DNA of 6,845 nucleotides from Proteobacteria bacterium UBA4575 (GTDB lineage Bacteria > Pseudomonadota > Gammaproteobacteria > UBA4575). The position numbers were made by a program, and so were the translations under genes. The stretch covers positions 4,535-11,379 of the forward strand of contig DGKH01000043.1 in the NCBI GenBank assembly GCA_002386945.1. The letters run 5' to 3'. Shown here in pieces: positions 1 through 6,049 of this stretch; position 1 is the stretch's first letter; each line of letters opens with the position of its first letter. The notes beneath the pieces were generated by a model. It made no database searches. It was not told the DNA's origin and was given only the letters and a program-made list of their open reading frames with translations.

Positions 1-25
1 AAATAAAATGGATGCTGCACTATGA
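1..25 (+). CDS. Possible 3' tail of an upstream gene (amgK?), partial
   Basis: The frame that starts at base 2 reads Asn-Lys-Met-Asp-Ala-Ala-Leu and then TGA at 23-25. That stop overlaps the ATG of the downstream MurU-type gene as ATGA (22-25), a layout typical of translationally coupled genes. In Pseudomonas the gene directly upstream of murU is amgK, the anomeric MurNAc/GlcNAc kinase that makes the MurU substrate, so amgK is the natural guess. Seven codons cannot identify a protein, so the identity is pure inference from context and the tail could be a chance open frame. Confidence 0.3.
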
Positions 26-684
26 AGGCGATGATACTAGCTGCTGGTCGCGGCAGCCGCTTACGTCCACTGACCGATCACATCGCAAAGCCTTTGGTTC
101 GACTCGGTGGTAAACGCCTGATTGAATACCATCTTGAACGCTTAGCGAATGCTAGCTTTAAGACCGTCATCATTAATTTAGCCTACAAGGGACAGCAACT
201 GCGTGACGAATTAGGTAATGGCAGCCGTTATGGCTTGGCTATTCAGTATTCCGATGAGGGTGATGAGGTATTGGAAACCGGCGGCGGCATAGCCAATGCC
301 CTGCCCTTACTCGGTGAAGACCCTTTCTTAGTTATCAGCGCCGATGTCTTTAGTGATATTCCGTTCGATCCACACTTTGTTCTGAAAAAACAAGATGCCC
401 ATTTGTTTGTGGTAGAGAATCCAGCGCATCATTTAAACGGTGATTTTACTGCTACTGAACTGGCGCTAAGCGGTGATCGACGCTACACCTATGCTGGCAT
501 TGGTTATTATCGGCCAGACATCTTCAGGCAACGCGAACGCGTCTTTGCTATGAGTCTGTGTCTACGTGAAGCGATTGCAAAACAACGCATAAGCGCTACC
601 TTACATTCAGGTGCTTGGTTTGATATCGGTACCGCAACACGCTTGCATGAAGCGCAGCATGCCATTTTAGACCGCGGCCTTTAG
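22..684 (+). CDS. murU: MurU-type N-acetylmuramate-1-phosphate uridylyltransferase
   Basis: This 220-residue protein is a sugar-1-phosphate nucleotidyltransferase of the Rossmann-like GT-A fold. Its length and motifs match Pseudomonas MurU, which joins MurNAc-alpha-1-phosphate and UTP to give UDP-MurNAc in cytoplasmic wall recycling, bypassing MurA-MurB. The nucleotide-binding loop LAAGRGSRLRPLT lies at residues 6-18, followed by Lys23. ETGGG is at 85-89, the metal-binding Asp is probably Asp108 in SADVFSD, NPAHHLNGDF is at 133-142, and WFDIGT at 199-204. Many family members have Gly just before the metal Asp; here it is Ala107. The ATG at 22 has no strong Shine-Dalgarno (only GGAT at 10-13) and overlaps an upstream TGA, so coupling is likely. 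The gene converges on ybeD. Related mannose-1-phosphate or glucose-1-phosphate nucleotidyltransferases are the main alternatives, but the short length and the NPxHHxxGDF motif favour MurU. Confidence 0.85.
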   Translation: MKAMILAAGRGSRLRPLTDHIAKPLVRLGGKRLIEYHLERLANASFKTVIINLAYKGQQLRDELGNGSRYGLAIQYSDEGDEVLETGGGIANALPLLGEDPFLVISADVFSDIPFDPHFVLKKQDAHLFVVENPAHHLNGDFTATELALSGDRRYTYAGIGYYRPDIFRQRERVFAMSLCLREAIAKQRISATLHSGAWFDIGTATRLHEAQHAILDRGL

Positions 685-700
685 TCGGCTTTAGCTGGTT

Positions 701-997
701 TTATATCGCCATAAGGACGGCAGGACAAACCGTCACCGCAGCACAGACTTCATCCAACTGCAGCCGAGTACGCGCCCGAATAACCACGGTATAGCTTAGA
801 TAGTTGCCATTGCTACTGGTGTTTTGCTTACTACTGATCCAGTCGGGCTTAGGCACATACTTCAAGATCACCCTATCGACCGCCGGCACAAAGGCTGGAT
901 CGTTTTTGCCAAACATCTTGAGTGGGAATTCACAGGGATAGGTTAAGCCTTTTATATCTTCTTCCGAAATCGTTCCATTGCCATTATTTTTTGCCAC
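701..997 (-). CDS. ybeD: YbeD family protein (DUF493)
   Basis: This 98-residue protein matches the small YbeD/DUF493 family, a ferredoxin-like (ACT-like) fold of unknown precise function. Conserved parts are YPCEFPLKMFG near residues 20-30, the SSNGNYLSYTVVIRA stretch around 61-75 (E. coli has SSKGNYHSVSI), and the end CPAVLMAI, comparable to the E. coli end DIVRMVL. It is about ten residues longer than the 87-residue E. coli protein, the extra being a polar N-terminus rich in Asn and Gly. The start is GTG at 995-997, chosen because AGGGAG sits six bases upstream and overlaps the dat stop. It is the last gene of the minus-strand run. In many gammaproteobacteria ybeD lies between dacA and lipB; here no lipB follows within the window, and a convergent murU-type gene ends 16 bases away. 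No catalytic residues are known for the family. Confidence 0.9.
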   Translation of the reverse strand: MAKNNGNGTISEEDIKGLTYPCEFPLKMFGKNDPAFVPAVDRVILKYVPKPDWISSKQNTSSNGNYLSYTVVIRARTRLQLDEVCAAVTVCPAVLMAI

Positions 998-1003
998 GTA
1001 TTA

Positions 1004-1009
1004 CTCCCT
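1004..1009 (-). promoter_or_regulatory. Ribosome binding site of ybeD
   Basis: AGGGAG on the minus strand lies six bases before the GTG at 995-997 and overlaps the TAG stop of dat (1008-1010). It is a strong site and decides the start: no ATG gives a comparable spacing. Its overlap with the dat stop suggests that ribosomes ending on dat can reload on ybeD. Confidence 0.7.
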
Positions 1010-1841
1010 ATTTCTGCAATTGGAAGGCGTCGTATACCTGACGCCATAGCGGTCCAGGTTGGCCATTGCCAACCTGTTGACCATCAACTTCGGTAATCGC
1101 TAAACATTCTTTTGTTGAGCTCGTTATCCAGACCTCATCTGCCTGCTGCAACTGTTGCAGGCTTGCCGCCTGCTCGACAAAAGGTAGTGCCAAGGCTTGG
1201 ATTAATTCGACCACGACATCCCGTGTAATGCCGGGCAATATCAAATGATCTTTAGGGGCAGTCAAGATCGTACCTTGGTGCACAACAAAGGTATTGGTCG
1301 CCGAGCCTTCTAGAACTTTACCCTCACGAATCATGATCGCCTCATGCGCATCACACTCTAAGGCCTTTTGCTTCATCAACACATTGGCTAATAAACTAGT
1401 GCTCTTAACATCACAGCGATTCCAACGAATATCATCCACTGTGACTACTGATAGGCCTTTATCTAAGGCACCGTCAATCGCTGCTGGCCATGCAGACAAC
1501 ATCACAAAGACAGTGGCTGAGGCGTCTTTAGGGAAGGCATGATCACGTCGTGCAACACCGCGTGTGACTTGAATATAAACAGAGCCATTAACCTCATCTT
1601 GCTGCGTAATTAAACGCTCAATGATGGTCTGCCATTGCTCATCCGTATGCGGATTATTGATTCTAATCTCAGCAAGGCTACGCTTCAGGCGCGTCAGATG
1701 GGCCGTTAGGCGAAAGGCATTTTGTGCATAAAATGGAATCAGCTCATAGACCGCATCACCAAAGATGAATCCACGGTCTAATACTGAAATCTGGCAATCA
1801 TCTAGCGGCTTATACTCACCGTTTAGATAAGCTGTACTCAC
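1008..1841 (-). CDS. dat: D-amino acid transaminase (class IV, PLP-dependent)
   Basis: This 277-residue cytoplasmic enzyme belongs to fold-type IV aminotransferases. The family reaction is D-alanine + 2-oxoglutarate to pyruvate + D-glutamate, reversible and of broad D-amino acid specificity. The residues known from the Bacillus enzyme are all present with a shift of one: Tyr32 in AVYELI, Arg99 and His101 (the substrate carboxylate trap, RDHAFP), the PLP lysine Lys146 in CDVKSTSLL, and Glu178 in LEGSATNTF, which contacts the pyridine nitrogen. GITRDVV and WITSSTKE near the C-terminus are also typical. These features separate it from branched-chain transaminase (IlvE) and aminodeoxychorismate lyase (PabC), which lack the Arg-x-His trap. 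The start is GTG at 1839-1841, overlapping the dacA TGA as GTGA, with AGGA seven bases upstream. The position behind dacA suggests use of D-Ala released by that enzyme, or D-Glu supply for wall precursors; that link is inference. Confidence 0.88.
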   Translation of the reverse strand: MSTAYLNGEYKPLDDCQISVLDRGFIFGDAVYELIPFYAQNAFRLTAHLTRLKRSLAEIRINNPHTDEQWQTIIERLITQQDEVNGSVYIQVTRGVARRDHAFPKDASATVFVMLSAWPAAIDGALDKGLSVVTVDDIRWNRCDVKSTSLLANVLMKQKALECDAHEAIMIREGKVLEGSATNTFVVHQGTILTAPKDHLILPGITRDVVVELIQALALPFVEQAASLQQLQQADEVWITSSTKECLAITEVDGQQVGNGQPGPLWRQVYDAFQLQK

Positions 1842-2980
1842 TCAGTCATCCTAGAGAAACGATCCATCAATTTCTGCCACCAGCTACCTTCAGCAATATC
1901 CTGCAAGGCAACCAGCGGATGCTCTGCTAAGGTCTCATCACCCAATTGAATACGCACGGTACCGAGTACCTGACCTTTGCTGATAGGCGCTACAATTTCA
2001 CTGGCCAACTCTATGCTGGGCTTAATGTTTTTATAATGACTACGTGCAGTAGTCACTAAGATATCTTCAGCAACGCCTAAAGACACTTGCTTCTCAACAC
2101 CGAAACGAACACGCTTTTCGATCAGCTGCTGGCCTGCGGTATACAGTGTGTTTGTCTTATAAAAACGGAAGCCATAGTTCAATAGAGACTGCGACTGAGT
2201 CGCCCTAGCCTCTTTACTTGGCGCACCTAAGACCACTGAGATCAAACGCATATTTTCACGTAAAGCAGATGAGGCCAAGCAAAATTTAGCCGCCTCTGTA
2301 TGCCCGGTCTTTAGACCGTCCACCGTGGCATCGCGCCATAAGAGCTTGTTGCGGTTGTATTGCTTAATACCGTTATAAGTAAATTGCTTCTGCTTATAAC
2401 GCTTATATTCTTTTGGGAAATCACGAATGATGGCACTACTCAATAATGCGATATCACGTGCTGTCGTATAGTGCTCTGGATCGGTCAAACCAGTGGCATT
2501 AACAAAGTGTGTATTGCTCAGCCCTAACTGCCGCGCCGTATGATTCATTAAGTCAGCAAAGCTCGCCTCGTCTCCGGCAATATGTTCGGCCAAGGCGATG
2601 CTGGCATCATTACCTGATTGCACAATCAGTCCCTGTAATAGCAGATCTAGATTAACCCGTTTATTCACTTCGATGAACATACGTGAACCAATTGCACGCC
2701 ATGCCTTCTCACTGATAAGTACATCATCATTAAGACTAATATCGTCACGCTCAAGTGCAGCGTAAACCACATAGGCAGTCATCAGCTTAGTGATGCTTGC
2801 TGGATCTTTGGTTTCATCCGCATTCTTTTCAGCCACCACCTTACCGGTGTTATGGTCCATTAGAATGTAGGCACTGGCATTAATATCTGGCGCTTCAGGC
2901 ACCGGCATATTGACCGCTGAGGCGATGCTGCTTAACGCTATCAGCAAGGCAGATGTAGAAAAAATATGCTTCATCATCAT
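1838..2980 (-). CDS. dacA: D-alanyl-D-alanine carboxypeptidase DacA (PBP5/6 family)
   Basis: This 380-residue low-molecular-weight penicillin-binding protein removes the terminal D-Ala from pentapeptide stems in the periplasm, limiting crosslinking. A Sec signal peptide covers residues 1-22, with likely cleavage after Ala-Ser-Ala. The three catalytic motifs are intact: Ser62-Ile-Thr-Lys65, Ser122-Gly-Asn124 and Lys224-Thr-Gly226 (VDGLKTGHTEAA). The all-beta PBP5 C-terminal domain follows from roughly residue 265. The end, AEGSWWQKLMDRFSRM, looks like the amphipathic helix that holds PBP5 to the outer face of the inner membrane. Length is close to that of E. coli PBP5. The N-terminus reads Met-Met-Met-Lys, so three ATG codons at 2972-2980 compete; no strong Shine-Dalgarno decides between them. 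A 107-base gap separates it from rlpA, making it the only gene here likely to have its own promoter. The next gene, dat, overlaps its stop by four bases. Confidence 0.96.
   Translation of the reverse strand: MMMKHIFSTSALLIALSSIASAVNMPVPEAPDINASAYILMDHNTGKVVAEKNADETKDPASITKLMTAYVVYAALERDDISLNDDVLISEKAWRAIGSRMFIEVNKRVNLDLLLQGLIVQSGNDASIALAEHIAGDEASFADLMNHTARQLGLSNTHFVNATGLTDPEHYTTARDIALLSSAIIRDFPKEYKRYKQKQFTYNGIKQYNRNKLLWRDATVDGLKTGHTEAAKFCLASSALRENMRLISVVLGAPSKEARATQSQSLLNYGFRFYKTNTLYTAGQQLIEKRVRFGVEKQVSLGVAEDILVTTARSHYKNIKPSIELASEIVAPISKGQVLGTVRIQLGDETLAEHPLVALQDIAEGSWWQKLMDRFSRMTE
1849..1852 (-). promoter_or_regulatory. Ribosome binding site of dat, inside the dacA 3' end
   Basis: AGGA on the minus strand sits seven bases before the GTG start of dat and lies within the last codons of dacA. 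Together with the four-base GTGA overlap (1838-1841) it supports the GTG start and coupled translation of dacA and dat. Confidence 0.6.
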
Positions 2981-3087
2981 GACTTAATCTCTGTTCGATT
3001 ATTTCGCCGAGGAATCCCTGGGCTGAATATTAGTTTCAACTTCTAAACTAGAATGCTACGACAGCTCTTCGCTATCGATAACTCAGC
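2981..3087 (-). other. Intergenic region before dacA with an AT-rich dyad
   Basis: This is the only long gap in an otherwise closely packed run. It contains a perfect six-base inverted repeat, TAGTTT at 3031-3036 and AAACTA at 3045-3050, with an eight-base spacer. It also has the eight-base palindrome TATCGATA at 3073-3080. On the minus strand AATAAT lies about 20 bases before dacA and matches the sigma70 -10 consensus at five of six positions, but the best element 18 bases further upstream, TTCAGC, matches TTGACA at only three. TTGAAA is present further up with no good -10 at the right distance. A promoter for dacA is plausible from the gap alone, but the sequence does not fix one. The dyad is too AT-rich to act as an ordinary terminator. 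Confidence 0.35.
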
Positions 3088-3945
3088 TTACTTAATAATT
3101 ACCCGATATTCGTATTGCCCTAACTCACTCAATTGCTGCACTACCGCATCAACTGCTTGCGCTGAGTCCAATGGGCCGATATGTACTTTATGTATCAGCT
3201 TATCTGCTACCACCTCCTCATAAACCGCAATATTATCGACACCTTCATCAGCAAAACTCTTGCGTAGGGATTCGGCATTAACGGCCGAAGAGAAGGCGCC
3301 GATCTGCACATAGGATTTAGCTGCAACTGGCTGTTCATCTTGCTCTATCGCCTGCACCGCGATCTCAGTCTCACTAGGCTGCGCCTGTGCTTGCCTTACA
3401 TAATTTCTTGGATCCAGTGCAACCACTTCAACTCGGCCAGTCCCCGTCTTCACCGTACCGAGACGAATAGCTGCACTGTAAGAGAGATCGATAATACGGT
3501 CTTGATGGAATGGGCCACGGTCATTAATCTTAACGATTACTGAACGCCCATTATCCAGATTAGTCACTCGAGCATAGGTCGGCAGAGGCAGCGTCTTATG
3601 TGCCGCCGTCATCGCATACATATCATAAGCTTCACCACTTGATGTGCGACGGCCATGAAACTTTGTGCCATACCAAGAGGCGATACCCTGCTCGACATAA
3701 CCCTTGGCACTGTCTTTCACATAGTAGCGCTTACCAAAAACAACGTAGGACTCTGGATTGCCATATTTACTTTTAGGCTCCACCTTTGGCACAGCTTCTT
3801 TCGCATTATCTATACGTGATTGCGATGGCTTTCTTGGCGCTGCATCTCTTGATGTCTTCTTCGTTATCGGAGAGGAGCAGGAGGCAATTAACAGCAGACA
3901 TAGGAAAGCAGCTGATATCTGAATTTTATTCATTACTGATGGCAC
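3088..3945 (-). CDS. rlpA: Septal ring lytic transglycosylase RlpA, lipoprotein
   Basis: This outer-membrane lipoprotein cuts glycan strands that lack stem peptides, as shown for Pseudomonas RlpA. The signal peptide ends in Leu-Leu-Ile-Ala-Ser-Cys, giving lipidation at Cys23. A low-complexity linker rich in Lys, Pro and Ser follows, then the double-psi beta-barrel domain from about residue 84 to 177 (GIASWYG, SSGEAYDM, NDRGPF). The catalytic candidates Glu105, His116 and Asp142 are present, unlike the E. coli protein, which is thought to be inactive. A SPOR domain (about 210-285, beginning SYVQIGAF) should bind denuded glycan at the division site. Two starts are possible: GTG at 3943-3945, two bases after the mltB stop, and ATG at 3931-3933 (MNKIQIS). 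The ATG gives a standard 281-residue lipoprotein and I prefer it; neither has a clear Shine-Dalgarno, so coupling to mltB is likely. Confidence 0.94.
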   Translation of the reverse strand: MPSVMNKIQISAAFLCLLLIASCSSPITKKTSRDAAPRKPSQSRIDNAKEAVPKVEPKSKYGNPESYVVFGKRYYVKDSAKGYVEQGIASWYGTKFHGRRTSSGEAYDMYAMTAAHKTLPLPTYARVTNLDNGRSVIVKINDRGPFHQDRIIDLSYSAAIRLGTVKTGTGRVEVVALDPRNYVRQAQAQPSETEIAVQAIEQDEQPVAAKSYVQIGAFSSAVNAESLRKSFADEGVDNIAVYEEVVADKLIHKVHIGPLDSAQAVDAVVQQLSELGQYEYRVIIK

Positions 3946-3947
3946 AT

Positions 3948-4931
3948 TTATTTAGCGTTAAGATCGATTCGTTTTTTTAATTCTTGGCTTAACTGGTAAA
4001 CCGCCATGGCATACATAGCGCTGTGGTTATAGCGAGTGATGACATAAAAATTATGGTGTCCTAACCAATACTCTTTAGCCTTTTTATTTTGCAAAGAGAC
4101 TAACGAATAAGAGCCTTCCTGATCCGCCTCGACATTAAATCCTTGAGCCTTCAAGTCATCCAGACTAAAGCTAGGTTTAAGCTTATTACCATGATCGATA
4201 CTGTCGGCTGCAGCAATCGTCTGCATTTCTTGCGTAATGGACTGCCCTGCACGCCAACCATGTTCAGCGAAATAATTGGCAATACTGGCAATTGCATCAT
4301 CATGGCTATTCCATAGATCACGCCGGCCATCACCATCACTATCAACTGCATAATGCCGATAACTACTAGAAATAAATTGGCCCTTGCCCATTGCACCAGC
4401 ATAAGACCCTTTAAGTTCCTTCAGTGGCAAGCCCTCTTCGCGACAAAGCAAAAGAAAATGTTTCAGCTCGCTACGGAAAAACTTACCACGCTTGGAATAA
4501 TCAAAACCCAGAGTAACCAAGCTATCGAGCACTGGGTGTCTTCCAGTACGACGACCGTAGTAGGTTTCAACACCCATGACCGCAAGGATAATTTCAGCTG
4601 ATACCCCATACTGGGCTTCAGCGGCTTTAAATTTTTCAGAATGGATATTCCAGTAATCGATACCCTCAGCAATACGTCTTTCAGTAACGAAGATTTCGCG
4701 GTATTGATGCCATTGCTTTTTCTTTTCGGCTGGCGCCTTGATCGACTTGAGCACTTTTGGCTGCACTTTAATAGCAGCAAAGATCGGCTCTAATTCAGCA
4801 CGCGTAAATTGATGATCAGTCACCATACGGTCTATAAATTGTTGCACGTCATCGCGCTCAATGTAGGTTTCCGCAGTGGCTGCATTCGTAAGGCTCATTA
4901 CGAGACATAAAAGGTAGCTAATTTTTTTCAA
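3948..4931 (-). CDS. mltB: Lytic murein transglycosylase B (MltB/SltB family)
   Basis: This 327-residue enzyme cleaves the MurNAc-GlcNAc bond of peptidoglycan with formation of 1,6-anhydroMurNAc. The N-terminus MKKISYLLCL...NAATA is a signal peptide with likely cleavage after Ala20. No lipobox precedes a cysteine at the proper place, so the protein is probably soluble in the periplasm, unlike E. coli MltB. The catalytic glutamate is Glu122 in MGVETYYG. GSYAGAMGKGQFISSSYRHYA at about 175-195 is the conserved substrate-binding stretch, and DSDGDGRRD at 197-205 is an EF-hand-like loop comparable to the calcium site of Slt35. The C-terminus has the family sequence NFYVITRYNHSAMYAMAV. The start is TTG at 4929-4931, overlapping the rodA TGA as TTGA. 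No in-frame ATG lies close by, and the next Met (12) would destroy the signal peptide. AGGA is only two bases from the TTG, so initiation probably depends on translation of rodA. Confidence 0.94.
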   Translation of the reverse strand: MKKISYLLCLVMSLTNAATAETYIERDDVQQFIDRMVTDHQFTRAELEPIFAAIKVQPKVLKSIKAPAEKKKQWHQYREIFVTERRIAEGIDYWNIHSEKFKAAEAQYGVSAEIILAVMGVETYYGRRTGRHPVLDSLVTLGFDYSKRGKFFRSELKHFLLLCREEGLPLKELKGSYAGAMGKGQFISSSYRHYAVDSDGDGRRDLWNSHDDAIASIANYFAEHGWRAGQSITQEMQTIAAADSIDHGNKLKPSFSLDDLKAQGFNVEADQEGSYSLVSLQNKKAKEYWLGHHNFYVITRYNHSAMYAMAVYQLSQELKKRIDLNAK

Positions 4932-6049
4932 TTTCCTAACAACTTTTTGTGAGAATGGATGGACATTAAGATACCGAACATGGTCAATAACGTTACCATA
5001 GAGGTACCTCCGTAGCTAATCAATGGCAGTGGCACGCCGACCACTGGCAGTAGCCCAGTGACCATCCCTATATTAACAAATACATAGGAGAAAAATGACA
5101 GGCTGATGGCGCCTCCCAGCAATTTTGCGTAGTTACTTTGGGCATGTGCTGCAATGATTAAACCGCGTATTACAATGAAGAGATAGGCGAGAATCAGGAC
5201 TACGGCACCGAGGAAGCCGAACTCTTCTGTAAACACCGAAAAAATGAAATCCGTCGATCGCTCTGGGATGAAATCTAGGCGCGACTGCGTACCGTTAAGC
5301 CAACCCTTCCCATAAATCCCCCCCGAACCAATCGCTATCTTCGATTGAATAATGTGATAGCCCGCATTCAACGGATCACTCTCTGGGTTGAGCAGGGTCA
5401 AAATACGCGTACGTTGGTAGTCATGCAGCTTGAACCAAATGATTGGAGCAGCGGCTATAGCGATGGCCATCAAACCCATAATCGAACGTGTGCGCAAACC
5501 TGCAAGAAAGATAACGAATAGACCTGAGCTGGTCACCAAGATTGCCGTCCCCAGGTCAGGCTGCTTTAAGATCAGCACCGCTGGCATCGCTAATAGCACA
5601 AAACCAATCAACACATCTTTTAACTTAGCTGGTATCGGCCTTGTGGAAAAATAAAAGGCCATCATCATCGGCACCCAAATCTTCATCACCTCAGAGGGTT
5701 GGAAGCGCATCACCCCCAAACTCAACCACCGCTGTGCACCTTTGGCTGAATCACCGGCAACCAACACTAAAAGTAATAAAACCAGTCCGACCACATAAAG
5801 CACCATTGACCAAGCACGGAGCTTATCAATGGGGATTTGCGCCATCACTAAAAGGCCAAGGAAACCGACTGCCAACCGCAGGGCTTGGCGTTGAACCAAG
5901 GCCATATCACCACCACTCGCACTGTATAAAATCATCAGCCCAGAAAGACTCAGCAGTACTAATGCGATGAATAACAGGCCATCTAACTTAAAGAATTGAT
6001 AGATTGGCAATAGTGATCGCACTGTTAAGCTGTTTGCATTATTGACCAT
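4928..6049 (-). CDS. rodA: Rod-shape peptidoglycan glycosyltransferase RodA (SEDS)
   Basis: This 373-residue polytopic inner-membrane protein polymerises lipid II into glycan strands in the elongation complex together with PBP2. The family has ten membrane segments, and hydrophobic stretches fit this: they begin near residue 24 and recur through to about 365. Diagnostic motifs are RWLSLGVMRFQPSEVMKI (107-124), LKQPDLGTAIL (161-171), GGIYGKGWLNGTQSRLDFIP (243-262), ERSTDFIF with the catalytic Asp267, and PLPLISYGGTS near the C-terminus. The length and the QSRLDFIPERSTDF sequence separate RodA from the division paralogue FtsW. The start is ATG at 6047-6049, inside the end of mrdA (11-base overlap), with GAGGA six bases upstream. 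The stop overlaps the TTG start of mltB. The mrdA-rodA pairing matches the paired action of the two proteins. Confidence 0.97.
   Translation of the reverse strand: MVNNANSLTVRSLLPIYQFFKLDGLLFIALVLLSLSGLMILYSASGGDMALVQRQALRLAVGFLGLLVMAQIPIDKLRAWSMVLYVVGLVLLLLVLVAGDSAKGAQRWLSLGVMRFQPSEVMKIWVPMMMAFYFSTRPIPAKLKDVLIGFVLLAMPAVLILKQPDLGTAILVTSSGLFVIFLAGLRTRSIMGLMAIAIAAAPIIWFKLHDYQRTRILTLLNPESDPLNAGYHIIQSKIAIGSGGIYGKGWLNGTQSRLDFIPERSTDFIFSVFTEEFGFLGAVVLILAYLFIVIRGLIIAAHAQSNYAKLLGGAISLSFFSYVFVNIGMVTGLLPVVGVPLPLISYGGTSMVTLLTMFGILMSIHSHKKLLGN

Noticed and set aside
1294..1542. Plus-strand open frame antisense to dat
   Set aside because: It overlaps a well-supported gene on the other strand and its predicted product has no recognisable domain.
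2999..3027. Sigma70 promoter TTCAGC-18-AATAAT for dacA
   Set aside because: The -10 is fair but the -35 matches only three positions and the leader would be very short; not strong enough to list as a promoter.
3031..3050. Rho-independent terminator after rlpA
   Set aside because: The six-base stem is all A-T except one pair and has no following T tract on the minus strand, so it does not fit an intrinsic terminator; it was kept only as a dyad.
3340..3980. Plus-strand open frames antisense to rlpA (3340-3543 and 3786-3980)
   Set aside because: Short and antisense to a clear gene. The hydrophobic start of one arises from the complement of the rlpA linker and signal region, not from a real membrane protein.
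4151..4780. Two open frames on the minus strand in other frames inside mltB (4151-4402 and 4463-4780)
   Set aside because: They lie wholly within a gene with intact family motifs, have no ribosome binding site of note and resemble no known protein; they are overlap shadows.
5430..5970. Plus-strand open frames antisense to rodA
   Set aside because: They mirror membrane-segment codons of rodA and show no family motif or start signal.
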